Assembly: GCF_019039035.1 (NCBI RefSeq)
Contig: NZ_JAHNZT010000029.1
Location: 1 to 64,000, forward strand
DNA: 64,000 nt
Direction: 5' to 3'
From: Citreicoccus inhibens
GTDB taxonomy: Bacteria; Myxococcota; Myxococcia; Myxococcales; Myxococcaceae
Shown: piece after piece, positions 29,639-38,207 of the stretch
How positions within the stretch are numbered: the first letter of the stretch is position 1
How the letters are laid out: the number at the start of each line of letters is the position of its first letter
Notes under the pieces: generated by a model
Database searches by the model: none
Told to the model about the DNA's origin: nothing
The model's input: only the letters and a program-made list of their open reading frames with translations
Made by a program: the position numbers and the translations under genes

Positions 29639-30649
29639 TCACGGCGCCTCCTTCGCAACGGGCAGCGAGGCCGCGACACATCCAGGGCTCGCGAGTCCGG
29701 CCTTCGCCGCGTGCTCGGCCGCGGTGCGCGGCGCCTGGAACAGCACCATGTCCGCGAAGCGCTTCGGGTCCTCGGAGTGGCCGGCGTCGCGGATGTAGAT
29801 GGCCTTCACGCGCCCCGGGAACTCGTCGCGGATCTCCCGGTACACCTCCGGATCCTTCTCACCCGAGTCCCCCACCAGCACCACGGGCTGCGGGAACTGG
29901 CGCAGCAGCCGCCGGATGATGGGCTGCTTGTAGCCCGACCACGTCCCCGGCCCCAGGTCGCGCAGGTACACCCCGAACCCCGACGGGAAGCCGTTGCGCG
30001 CCAGGAACATTCGCACCCGCGACAGGTACTGAATGGGCGAGCCGCTCACGAGCGCGAACGCCGGCGCGGCGCCCGCTCGCAGACAGCCATAGAAGGCCGC
30101 CATCCCAGGCACCGCCTCCTGCGTGTGGCCGTCCCGCAGCAGCGCGGAGGTCAACAGGCTCCGTGCACTCGTCACGCCCGTCACCGCCACCGTGTCGTCG
30201 AAGTCCGAGACCACCAGGAAGGGCACGTCGTCCGCGACCACCTCCACCCGCGCGCGCGCCCGAGCTCCCGCCACGCGCACCTCCGCCACGGATGGGCCGG
30301 ACTCGAAGCGATGCCCCTCCCCAGGCCGGAGGTCCACCGAGAACGCGCCGTCGTCGCCGCTCGTCACGGAGGCCTTCACGCCCTGGAACTCCACCTCCAC
30401 CGACGCGCCCTCCCAGTTCGGAGCCAGCAGACGCCGCAGGTTTCGCGACAGCGGCGAGCTGCCCGGACGTGGGGCGTCCTGCAGGACCCGGCCCGCCAGG
30501 GTGAGCCCCTCGGGACTCGCCAGGGCGGGCGCCACCCAGATGGCAGGACCCGCCAGGGCGGCCGGGGACGCCAACAACAACGCAACAGTCAAGTGTCGAA
30601 TGGGTGTGCTCAGCGGAATTTTCCAACCATGGCGTCTAATAGGGTCCAT
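29639..30649 (-). CDS. App1-family phosphatidate phosphatase-like protein, exported
   Basis: 336 residues. Residues 15-45 form a signal peptide (LTVALLLASPAALAG). Residues 55-150 look like a beta sandwich and residues 155-320 are the App1/DUF2183 catalytic domain with the HAD-type nucleophile motif DFDDTV, then SGSPIQYLSRV and VLVGDSGEKDPEVY. Yeast App1 dephosphorylates phosphatidic acid. The start at ATG 30649 lacks a clear ribosome binding site. It diverges from the kinase gene with only about 54 bases between them. Confidence 0.75.
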   Translation of the reverse strand: MDPIRRHGWKIPLSTPIRHLTVALLLASPAALAGPAIWVAPALASPEGLTLAGRVLQDAPRPGSSPLSRNLRRLLAPNWEGASVEVEFQGVKASVTSGDDGAFSVDLRPGEGHRFESGPSVAEVRVAGARARARVEVVADDVPFLVVSDFDDTVAVTGVTSARSLLTSALLRDGHTQEAVPGMAAFYGCLRAGAAPAFALVSGSPIQYLSRVRMFLARNGFPSGFGVYLRDLGPGTWSGYKQPIIRRLLRQFPQPVVLVGDSGEKDPEVYREIRDEFPGRVKAIYIRDAGHSEDPKRFADMVLFQAPRTAAEHAAKAGLASPGCVAASLPVAKEAP

Positions 30650-30703
30650 GATAGCGTTCCTCGGTCTTCGTGCGGGCTGCCCAACGAAGGAGCCGAATCG
30701 AAC

Positions 30704-32905
30704 GTGCCGCCGCCTCCCGCGGGCCAGCCATTCGGGAAGTACACGCTGCTCGATCGCATCGCGACGGGCGGCATGGCGGAGATCTTCCGCGCTCGGATGA
30801 CCGCTGCCGCGGGCGTCACCAAGCCTGTCGTCATCAAGAAGATTCTCCCGGACTACGCGGGAAACACCGCTTTCGTCTCGATGTTCATCAACGAGGCGCA
30901 CATCGCGGTGGGGCTGAGTCACGGCAACATCGCGCAAGTGTTCGACTTCGGCGAGGTGGGAGGGGAGTACTTCCTCGCCATGGAATGGGTGGATGGCCAC
31001 CCCTTGTCGCGGGTCCTCCGCCGCGCGCGTGACAAGGGCCTGCGCGCCCTGCCCCAGCCGCTCGCGGTGCTGGTGGGCATCGAGATGCTGCGCGGTCTGT
31101 CCTACGCCCACACGCGCCTCGACGAAGGGGGCCGCCCGCTGCACATCATCCACCGCGACGTGAGCCCCCAGAACGTCCTGCTCAGCTACGAGGGGCAGGT
31201 GAAGCTGGTGGACTTCGGCATCGCCCGCGCGCGGCTGGCCGGGCACCACGAGGCCGAGGCCCGCGCCGCGCAGGGCAAGTACTTCTACTTCTCGCCCGAG
31301 CAGGCCCGCGGCGAGGCGCTGGATGCCCGCTCGGACGTGTTCGCCGCGGGCACCGTCCTGTACGAGCTGCTCTGCGGACGCCTTCCCTTCGAGGGGCCAC
31401 GGGACCGGGTGCTCCAGCGCATCATCGACGGAGACTTCGCCCCACCCCGCGCGTTGGACCCCACCATCCCCGCCGCGCTGGAGCGCATCCTGCTGACGGC
31501 GATGGCCACCGAGCGCTCGCGCCGCTTCCCCACCGCGCAGGCGTTCGCCGAGTCCCTGGCGCGCTTCCTCCACCTCGCCGCGCCGGACGTGTCCTCCAGC
31601 GCGCTGGCGCATCTCATGGGCTACCTGTTCGAGCCCGACCTCGTCACCGAGGGGCGCCCGGTGCAGTTGCCGCGCGAGTTCCTCGCCGAGGTCTCTCGCT
31701 GGTCACGCCCCTCGGACAGCACGCCCGAGCCCGCGAGGCCAGTCCCCGCCGAACCGCTCCCCCCCGAGCCCCGAGGCGAACGCACCACCCAACCCATCCC
31801 CGAGCCCCCCGCCCCCGCGCCCCAACGGTTCCGCCTGCGCCGGAGCGCCGTGTGGCTCGCGCCCGTGGGCGTGGCGCTGATGGCCACCAGCCTGGGGCTG
31901 TTCCTGGGAGGCACGAACTCCTTCTCCGTGGAGCTGAGCTCCTCGCCGCCGGGGGCCATGCTGCGCGTCGATGGCCGGCCCATCTCGGACACCACGCCCG
32001 CGCTCGTCACCCACCTGGACTCGGACACGGAGCACCTGGTGGAGGTGACGCTGCCGGGCATGGTGCCATGGAGCCAGCGGCTGCACGCCGAGCGAGGCAC
32101 GACCCTCGCCGTCCATGCCCGACTGCGGCGACGCACTCCGCCCGCGGCCTTGCCCGCTGCTTCTCGCGCGCAGGCACTGGAGGCCGCGTCCCACGAGGCG
32201 ACCTTCACACCCTCGGCGTCGCCGTCGCTGTCCGCCGCGGCGCAGGTCCTGCTCATTCCGCCCTCGGCCGCCGCTCGCGTGCGGCTGGATCCATCGCGGA
32301 CCTATGGCCTGCGCACCGAGGGCCGTGTGTCGCTGGGCGGCCCGGTCCCCACCGCGCAGGCCGCGTGGTTCGTCGAGGGCAGCACCGCCCTGCCCGCGCG
32401 GCGCACCTTTGGCGTGGTGGGCCCCGACGAAGAGGTCGAGGTCAGCCAGGCCGCCGTGCTCTACGTGTTCCTCCTGGACGGGCGCGTGGACGACAACCGC
32501 GGCGCCCTCCAGGTCCACGTGCGCGAGCAGGCCACCGGCGCCCTCACCACCCTCTTGCTGGACTCGCGTCGCAACACGGTGACGCCCCTGCCCTCCGAGC
32601 GCTTCACCCTGCGGGCGTTGGATCCGAACACCACCTACGAGGTCTTCGTGCGCCAGGGCGCCGAGCCCGCACGCACGCGCGGCCCCGGCAGCGAGCCAGT
32701 GAGCCAGGTGCTCGCGCTGCATGGCAACGGCGAGGATCCAGACTCGCTGGAGGTGCTGGAGGTCAACCACCCCACGCTGGTGCACGGCGCGCGGTGGCTG
32801 GAGCTCCTGTACCCAGACGACGCGGCGGACGACAACTCAGGCAGTCTCACGCTGCACGTGTCCGTACTGATGCCGCTCGCGGGGAAGCCGCCCGCGTCGC
32901 CATGA
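30704..32905 (+). CDS. membrane-anchored Ser/Thr protein kinase with PEGA domain
   Basis: 733 residues. GTG 30704 is preferred because AAGGAG lies upstream; an ATG at 30629 would overlap the divergent gene and has no ribosome binding site. Kinase domain from about residue 10 to 290: GKYTLLDRIATGGMAEIF, VVIKKI, IIHRDVSPQNVLL and DFGIAR. In the catalytic loop the usual Lys after HRD is replaced by Ser, as is common in myxobacterial kinases. A Pro-rich linker leads to one membrane helix (about 385-405), then a PEGA domain (LSSSPPGAMLRVDG) and a C-terminal periplasmic part of unknown fold. It probably senses an envelope signal. Confidence 0.85.
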   Translation: MPPPPAGQPFGKYTLLDRIATGGMAEIFRARMTAAAGVTKPVVIKKILPDYAGNTAFVSMFINEAHIAVGLSHGNIAQVFDFGEVGGEYFLAMEWVDGHPLSRVLRRARDKGLRALPQPLAVLVGIEMLRGLSYAHTRLDEGGRPLHIIHRDVSPQNVLLSYEGQVKLVDFGIARARLAGHHEAEARAAQGKYFYFSPEQARGEALDARSDVFAAGTVLYELLCGRLPFEGPRDRVLQRIIDGDFAPPRALDPTIPAALERILLTAMATERSRRFPTAQAFAESLARFLHLAAPDVSSSALAHLMGYLFEPDLVTEGRPVQLPREFLAEVSRWSRPSDSTPEPARPVPAEPLPPEPRGERTTQPIPEPPAPAPQRFRLRRSAVWLAPVGVALMATSLGLFLGGTNSFSVELSSSPPGAMLRVDGRPISDTTPALVTHLDSDTEHLVEVTLPGMVPWSQRLHAERGTTLAVHARLRRRTPPAALPAASRAQALEAASHEATFTPSASPSLSAAAQVLLIPPSAAARVRLDPSRTYGLRTEGRVSLGGPVPTAQAAWFVEGSTALPARRTFGVVGPDEEVEVSQAAVLYVFLLDGRVDDNRGALQVHVREQATGALTTLLLDSRRNTVTPLPSERFTLRALDPNTTYEVFVRQGAEPARTRGPGSEPVSQVLALHGNGEDPDSLEVLEVNHPTLVHGARWLELLYPDDAADDNSGSLTLHVSVLMPLAGKPPASP

Positions 32906-32948
32906 GCCACCGGGCGCTACAGCGGTGCAGCGACCTGTTGCCGAAAAG

Positions 32949-32976
32949 TTGATCCACCGAGCGCTCCCCCTACCCT
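32949..32976 (+). promoter_or_regulatory. possible promoter of the small secreted protein gene
   Basis: TTGATC (32949-32954), a 16-base spacer and TACCCT (32971-32976). Transcription would begin near 32983, leaving a short leader that includes the GGAGG ribosome binding site. Two -10 bases differ from consensus, so this is tentative. Confidence 0.35.
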
Positions 32977-32998
32977 GGGTCGCCACGGAGGACTCAAC

Positions 32999-33211
32999 AT
33001 GAAGAAGCTGATGGTGGTCGTCGTGTTCGCGGTGGTGGCGACGGCGGGGCTCTCGTCCCGCGTGGATGCGCGCCCCGAGCTGTCCGCGGCGAGCGAGGGT
33101 CCGACCGATGCCCAGGTCGAGGCGGCCTTGGACGCGCGGACGCACGAGGTGCTGGGCCGGCTGCTGGAGTCCCAGCGCGCCGGAGAACGGATGGCCACCC
33201 TCCCCCGGTAA
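32999..33211 (+). CDS. small secreted protein of unknown function
   Basis: 70 residues with an excellent ribosome binding site (CGGAGG) before ATG 32999. The first 25 residues are a signal peptide (MKKLMVVVVFAVVATAGL), with cleavage likely after VDA. The mature part is about 45 residues and mostly helical (AQVEAALDARTHEVLGRLLE). No Cys or known motif. It lies 78 bases before carD and may share its transcript. Confidence 0.6.
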   Translation: MKKLMVVVVFAVVATAGLSSRVDARPELSAASEGPTDAQVEAALDARTHEVLGRLLESQRAGERMATLPR

Positions 33212-33289
33212 ACTCGTGGCGTCCGGCGTGGCTCAATGCTACGACCGGCGTCCGCGTCGGTTCTTCTCTCACTCGCCCTCGAGGGGGAC

Positions 33290-34246
33290 ATGCCTGAAGG
33301 GTCCGCTGCACTCCAGCTCGCGGTCGGCGACCGGGTCGTCTACCCGAACCAAGGGGTCTGTCGCGTCACCGCGATTGACGTCAAGGAAGTCGCTGGCCAG
33401 AAGCTCACGTTCGTCACCATGCGCCGCGAGGAGGACGGTGCGGTCGTCATGGTGCCCGAGGCCAAGGTCGTGGCCATCGGGGTCCGCAAGGTCGCGACCG
33501 CCGAGGACGTCGAGCGCATCTATGCGTTCCTGCGCTCCGACAGCGACAAGGCGGACCTGGACTGGAAGCAGCGCGCGCGCACCAACCTGGACCGGATGAC
33601 CCAGGGCGGAATCCTCGGCCTGGCCGAGGTCGTCAAGGCGCTGCAGGTCCTGAGCGAGCTGCGCCCGCTGCCCACCAAGGAGCGTGAGCTGTACGACTCC
33701 GCCCGGCACCTGCTGGTCTCGGAGGTGGCCGCCGCGCTGGGCACCGCCGAGGTCAACGCCGAGGACTCCATCGACATCGTCCTGTTCCCGCCCGGCCGCG
33801 AGCGCCCCAAGCGCACCGCCGCCGAGTTCGCTCGCCCCGATGGCGAGGACGGCGACATGGACCTCGACGGCGACCTCATGGGCCTGGATGGCGGCGAGTT
33901 GGATCTGCCCTCCGAGGAGGAGGCCCCCGCCGAGCCCGAGGAGAACGCCGAGGGCGAAGGTGAAGGCGAGGAGTCCGAAGAGTCCGCCTCCGACGAGTCC
34001 GCTCCGAAGAAGCGCGGCCGTCCGCCCAAGGCCAAGCCCGCCGAGGGCGAGGCCCCGGCCGCTCCCAAGAAGCGCGGCCGTCCGCCCAAGCCCAAGCCCG
34101 AGGTCGTGTCCACCGAGCCGCCTCCGCCGCCGAAGAAGCGCGGCCGCCCGCCCAAGCCCAAGCCGCCAGAGAGCGAGACCGCCGCGCCCGCCGCTCCCAA
34201 GAAGCGCGGTCGCCCGCCCAAGGTGAAACCACCGGAGGGCGAGTGA
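33290..34246 (+). CDS. carD: transcriptional regulator CarD (RNAP-binding domain plus HMGA-like AT-hook domain)
   Basis: 318 residues. Residues 1-180 are the CarD/CdnL domain that contacts the RNA polymerase beta subunit, including VGDRVVYPNQGVCRV. A disordered acidic stretch (about 180-238) follows, then four AT-hooks of the form KKRGRPPK at residues 240, 260, 282 and 304, giving the HMGA-like DNA-binding tail. This is the layout of Myxococcus xanthus CarD (316 residues), a global regulator of carotenogenesis and fruiting body formation. carG follows. An in-frame start 54 bases upstream is possible but less likely. Confidence 0.95.
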   Translation: MPEGSAALQLAVGDRVVYPNQGVCRVTAIDVKEVAGQKLTFVTMRREEDGAVVMVPEAKVVAIGVRKVATAEDVERIYAFLRSDSDKADLDWKQRARTNLDRMTQGGILGLAEVVKALQVLSELRPLPTKERELYDSARHLLVSEVAAALGTAEVNAEDSIDIVLFPPGRERPKRTAAEFARPDGEDGDMDLDGDLMGLDGGELDLPSEEEAPAEPEENAEGEGEGEESEESASDESAPKKRGRPPKAKPAEGEAPAAPKKRGRPPKPKPEVVSTEPPPPPKKRGRPPKPKPPESETAAPAAPKKRGRPPKVKPPEGE

Positions 34247-34288
34247 CGTGATGGCCTCCCCGCCCCTCCTCCGCCGAGGTGACGCCCC

Positions 34289-34801
34289 GTGATTCGCGTC
34301 GTGACGTTGGACCCCATCGACGACAAGCAGCTCGCCAAGTTCAACCGGACGCTCTACACGGCGTTCGGCGTGGGCAGCGAGCACAGCGGCAGCGCGGAGA
34401 TTCCCGCGGGCATGTCCGAGCCGTTGGACGCGGAGAAGCTCGTGGACGCGGTGAAGGGCATCCGCGCCTACACGGACGACAAGGTCCTGCTGCTCACCAC
34501 GCGCAAGCTCAAGGACCGCGAGCTGCCGAGCGGCACCGCGCCCACCGTGGGCTTCGCGCGCCAGGGCAAGGACCGCGCGGTGCTCAGCATCCACCCGCAC
34601 AAGGACCTGGAGAGCGCTTACAAGGGCCTGGCCCGGCATGCGCTGCACCAGCTCGGCCACCTCTGGGAGCTGCACCACTGCCTGGACCCGCGGTGCTCGA
34701 TGTACCCGCCCTGGACGCCGTCGTTCAGCCAGGGCGAGCCCATCTTCTGCACCTTCTGCCGGGAAAAGAGCGAGCAGAAGATTCGCCTTGCGAAGTCCTA
34801 G
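34289..34801 (+). CDS. carG: CarG, zinc-binding CarD partner (catalytically inactive archaemetzincin relative)
   Basis: 170 residues from GTG 34289. It resembles archaemetzincins but has HQLGH (residues 120-124) in place of HExxH, so the catalytic Glu is Gln and protease activity is not expected. Zinc ligands are visible: the two His of that motif, a further His at 129/130, Cys131 and Cys136, and a final pair at Cys154 and Cys157 (CTFC). In M. xanthus CarG binds CarD and is needed for its regulatory role without binding DNA itself. It lies 42 bases downstream of carD. Confidence 0.93.
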   Translation: MIRVVTLDPIDDKQLAKFNRTLYTAFGVGSEHSGSAEIPAGMSEPLDAEKLVDAVKGIRAYTDDKVLLLTTRKLKDRELPSGTAPTVGFARQGKDRAVLSIHPHKDLESAYKGLARHALHQLGHLWELHHCLDPRCSMYPPWTPSFSQGEPIFCTFCREKSEQKIRLAKS

Positions 34802-35738
34802 GCTGACGCGCGCGCTGCCCCTCGTGGAGCTGGGGGGCCTGCTTCTCGTCGCGCTCCTGTGCCTGCTCTTCCACCTCCGGCTGCCGGGCCGCCTTCCCTC
34901 GGAGGCGGACTACCGCGCGGTGGCGGAGCGACTGCGGGCCGAGGCCCGTCCCGGGGACGCCGTGCTGCTCTTCCCCTGGTGGGCCGAGCGCGCGCGCCTC
35001 TACCTCCCCCCCGAGATTCCCATCTACGGCTGGCTCGCCTCGGACAAGGCGGACCTCTCCGCGCACCCGCGCATCTGGGTGCTGGGCCAGCCGGAGCTTC
35101 CGCGCTCGGATGTCTCCGCGTTCGACGCCGCGTTCCTCCCGGGGCGCAAGGCGGCGGGCCCCGCCACGCACGCGGGCACGCTGACACTGGGGCTCTATGA
35201 GAACGGGCGGTATCGACCGCGCCGCTGGGTGGCCTCGGAGTCCTTCGCTCGGGCGCGCGTGTACCTGGAGCAGCAGGATGGCTCGCGCCGCGAGTGCCCG
35301 TTCGACGGCCGCGCGCACCGGTGTCCCGGCCCGCCGTATCTCTACGTCGCGCCGGAGTGGCACGAGATTCTCTACGAGCCGCGCCACTGCTTGTGGATGC
35401 ACGCACCGGGCGGCCCCCAGCGGCTGGTGGCCGAGTTCGACGACGTGCCGGGCGGGCTCGGGCTGCGGCTCGAGGGGGGCATCATCTTCGAGTTCGCGCA
35501 CTCGAAGGACCCTCGGCTGAGCACCGCGCACCTGGGCGTGGACGACGCCGCGAGCAACGCGCGCTTGCTGGAGGTCCCGGTTCCTCCCGGGCGTGAAGGC
35601 GTGCAGACCTCGGAGGTCATCCTCCCGCCCGGCCCGCCGCGCACGGTGAAGGTCTGGGTGCAGGCGGACAACGCGGACTCGCGGCAGGTGTGCCTGGACG
35701 TGATGGCGCTGGAGCCAACGGTGGGAGGCCGGGGATGA
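34788..35738 (+). CDS. single-pass membrane protein of unknown function
   Basis: About 316 residues if it starts at TTG 34788, inside the end of carG; a GTG at 34824 is the alternative. A basic N-terminus is followed by one helix (LVELGGLLLVALLCLLFHL) and a periplasmic domain with beta-rich C-terminal half (GGLGLRLEGGIIFEF, then EVILPPGPPRTVKVWVQADN). No family is recognised. It is translationally coupled (ATGA) to the glycosyltransferase gene downstream, so the two probably work together on a glycan or lipid-linked sugar. Confidence 0.6.
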   Translation: MRSPRLTRALPLVELGGLLLVALLCLLFHLRLPGRLPSEADYRAVAERLRAEARPGDAVLLFPWWAERARLYLPPEIPIYGWLASDKADLSAHPRIWVLGQPELPRSDVSAFDAAFLPGRKAAGPATHAGTLTLGLYENGRYRPRRWVASESFARARVYLEQQDGSRRECPFDGRAHRCPGPPYLYVAPEWHEILYEPRHCLWMHAPGGPQRLVAEFDDVPGGLGLRLEGGIIFEFAHSKDPRLSTAHLGVDDAASNARLLEVPVPPGREGVQTSEVILPPGPPRTVKVWVQADNADSRQVCLDVMALEPTVGGRG

Positions 35739-37582
35739 CGGGCCGAGCGGCCACACGCGACGAGAAGCGCCTGGCGTGGGCCCTGTGGGCGCTGGCCTTC
35801 GTGGCGCTGTGCCTCACCGAGTCCGCGGTGGGCTTCACGCGCGACGAGAGCGTCTACTTCGCGGCGGCGGAGGGCTACGCGGGCTGGTTCCGGCTGCTCT
35901 TCCACGCGCCGACGCAGGCCCTCTCAGACGCGGCCATCGTGCGCGCGTGGGACTACAACCACGAGCACCCCGCGCTGATGAAGACGCTGTTCGGGCTGAG
36001 CCACCTGCTCTTCCACGACACGTTGGGCCTCGTGCGCGACGCGACCGCGTTCCGCCTCCCGGCCTTCGCGCTGGCGGCGATGATTCCCGCGCTGAGCTTC
36101 CTCTTGGGCAGCGCGCTGTATGGCCGCGCGGCGGGCCTGTTCGCGGCCCTCTCGTTCCTCCTGGTGCCGCGGCAGTACTTCAACGCCGAGCTGGCGTGCT
36201 TCGACATGCCGGTGGCCGCGATGTGGCTGCTCGTCGTGTACTGCTTCTGGCGCGCGATGGAGGACTCGCGCTGGGGCGTGGGCTGCGGCGTGGCCTTCGG
36301 GCTCGCGCTGGCCACCAAGCACAACGCGCTCTTCCTGCCCTTCGCGCTGGCGCCCTTCGCGCTGTGGCGCGCCTGGACGGAGAGCGCGTCCCAGCCCGAG
36401 GCCCGCGCGCGACTCTTCCGCTTCGTGGGCCTGTTCGCCGCGGTGGCCGGACTCTACGGCCTGCTCGTGGTGAGCCTGGGCGGGCTCGATGGCTTCCAGC
36501 GCAAGTTCTTCCTGCTCAGCCCCCACACGCTGCTGTTCGCCGGGATGGCGTCGGGCGGCGCGTGGCTCTTGAAGGACCTGGAGCCGGTGAGCCCTCGCGT
36601 GACGCGCGCGCTGGTGCCGCTCGCGGCGATGGCGGTGTTCGGGCCCGTCATCTTCTACCTGCACTGGCCCTATCTCTGGCACCAGCCGGTGGAGCGCACC
36701 GCGTGGTACCTGGCCTTCCACGCCACGCACAATCACTACGCCTGGTTCTATCTGGGCACGCTCATGCGCGCGCCGCCCTTCCCGCTCACCTATGTCGTGG
36801 TGAAGACGGCGCTGACGGTGCCCACCAGCCTCTTCGCGCCCATGGTGACGGGGCTCGCCGCGCTCGCCGGCCGGAGCGTGCTGGCCCTGTCGCCGCGCGC
36901 ACGGGAATGGGTTCGCATCCCGACTCCCGCCGAGGGACTCGTGGGCGTCAACGCGGTGCTGTCCATCCTCGTCATCAGCCACCCCGAGGTGCCGCACTTC
37001 GGTGGCGTGAAGCACTGGCTCCCCTCGATGCCCTTCCTGGGCATCCTCGCGGGCGCGGCCGTGGTGCGCGGCTGCGATGCGCTGTGGGAACACGTGAAGG
37101 AGCGCCGCCCCACCGTGCCTCGCGTGGCGGTGCTGGTGCCCGTGTTCGCGCTCCTGCTCGCGCCCGCGCTGTGGGCGCTGACGCGCGTGTTCCCCTATGG
37201 GACGGCGTACTACTCGGAGCTGGCGGGAGGGCTGCCCGGCGCGGCCACCCTGGGCATGCAGCGCCAGTTCTGGTCCAGCCACGTGACGGGCGTGCTGCCG
37301 TGGATCAACGCCCACGCGAAGCCCGGTGCGCGCATCTTCCTGCACGAGGTGAATGGCTTCTCGTTCCGCGACTATCAGCGCAACGGGATGCTGCGCGAGG
37401 ACCTGCGCGCGGTGGGCGCCCCCTCCGAGGCGGACATCGTCGCGTATCAGTACCATCAGGAGTTTCGCGAGCACGAGTTCCTCACGTGGGAGGCCTTCGG
37501 CACGCGCACGCCCGTGACGGGGCTGTACGTGGACGAGACGCCGCAGGTCGTCGTCTACCAGCGACCCGAGGAGCGCGAGTAG
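35735..37582 (+). CDS. membrane glycosyltransferase, family 39 / ArnT-like
   Basis: 615 residues from ATG 35735, overlapping the previous stop. It has about eleven membrane helices. The first periplasmic loop carries FTRDESVYFAAAEGY, whose Asp-Glu matches the catalytic acidic pair of GT39/ArnT enzymes, followed by YNHEHPALMK and later LATKHNALFLP. Such enzymes move a sugar from polyprenyl phosphate to protein or lipid in the periplasm. Donor and acceptor are unknown. Confidence 0.82.
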   Translation: MTGRAATRDEKRLAWALWALAFVALCLTESAVGFTRDESVYFAAAEGYAGWFRLLFHAPTQALSDAAIVRAWDYNHEHPALMKTLFGLSHLLFHDTLGLVRDATAFRLPAFALAAMIPALSFLLGSALYGRAAGLFAALSFLLVPRQYFNAELACFDMPVAAMWLLVVYCFWRAMEDSRWGVGCGVAFGLALATKHNALFLPFALAPFALWRAWTESASQPEARARLFRFVGLFAAVAGLYGLLVVSLGGLDGFQRKFFLLSPHTLLFAGMASGGAWLLKDLEPVSPRVTRALVPLAAMAVFGPVIFYLHWPYLWHQPVERTAWYLAFHATHNHYAWFYLGTLMRAPPFPLTYVVVKTALTVPTSLFAPMVTGLAALAGRSVLALSPRAREWVRIPTPAEGLVGVNAVLSILVISHPEVPHFGGVKHWLPSMPFLGILAGAAVVRGCDALWEHVKERRPTVPRVAVLVPVFALLLAPALWALTRVFPYGTAYYSELAGGLPGAATLGMQRQFWSSHVTGVLPWINAHAKPGARIFLHEVNGFSFRDYQRNGMLREDLRAVGAPSEADIVAYQYHQEFREHEFLTWEAFGTRTPVTGLYVDETPQVVVYQRPEERE

Positions 37583-37625
37583 GCTCGCGACCAGCGCCCG
37601 CGACCACTCGGGCCAGGAGGAACAC

Positions 37626-38186
37626 ATGATGCGCTGGACGTGCGCGCTGGCGCTGGCCGCGCTGGCCACGGGCTGCAACAACAACAAGCCACCGGAGCGC
37701 TCGGCGCGAGCCCAGGTCCGCGCCGTCCAGGGCGCGCAGGTGGAGGTGCTCCCCGCGGAGGGACAGCTTCCCTACTGCCTGCTGTACTCCATGTCCGAGA
37801 AGGGCGTCATCCGCCAGCTCACCATGACGCGCGAGAATCAGTCCGTGCGCTGCGAGGCGAACAAGCCCATCGGGCACACACGCTTCCGCATCCCGGTGCA
37901 GGAGGGGAAGGTCCGCCTCTTCGTCTTCTTCACGGATGACCGCATCCCCGCCGGCCCGGTGGCGCAGCAGCTCTTCGACCTGCGCAACCAGGACCGCATC
38001 AGCGCCATGGACCTGCGGCTGCCGGGCAAGGTCTTCGTGGAGACGCTGGAGTTCACGCCGCACGACGGCGGCGAAGCGGGCCCGTCTCCCGGCTCGGGCA
38101 GCGTGGTGCTGTCCGACGGCGGCACCTCGTTCAACGCCGACGCGGGCGCGGACTCCGTCCTCCCCGTCGAGCCCGAGGAGGACTGA
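37626..38186 (+). CDS. lipoprotein of unknown function
   Basis: 186 residues with a strong ribosome binding site (CCAGGAGG). Lipobox LATGC, then a Pro-Arg linker, a roughly 110-residue domain (LPYCLLYSMSEKGVIRQLTM, RFRIPVQEGKVRLFVFF) and an Asp-Gly-Ser-rich tail. No family recognised. It is the last gene of the carD-side plus-strand run and converges on the alcohol dehydrogenase gene. Confidence 0.7.
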   Translation: MMRWTCALALAALATGCNNNKPPERSARAQVRAVQGAQVEVLPAEGQLPYCLLYSMSEKGVIRQLTMTRENQSVRCEANKPIGHTRFRIPVQEGKVRLFVFFTDDRIPAGPVAQQLFDLRNQDRISAMDLRLPGKVFVETLEFTPHDGGEAGPSPGSGSVVLSDGGTSFNADAGADSVLPVEPEED

Positions 38187-38207
38187 GCCACTGGAGCGCG
38201 CGAGGGC

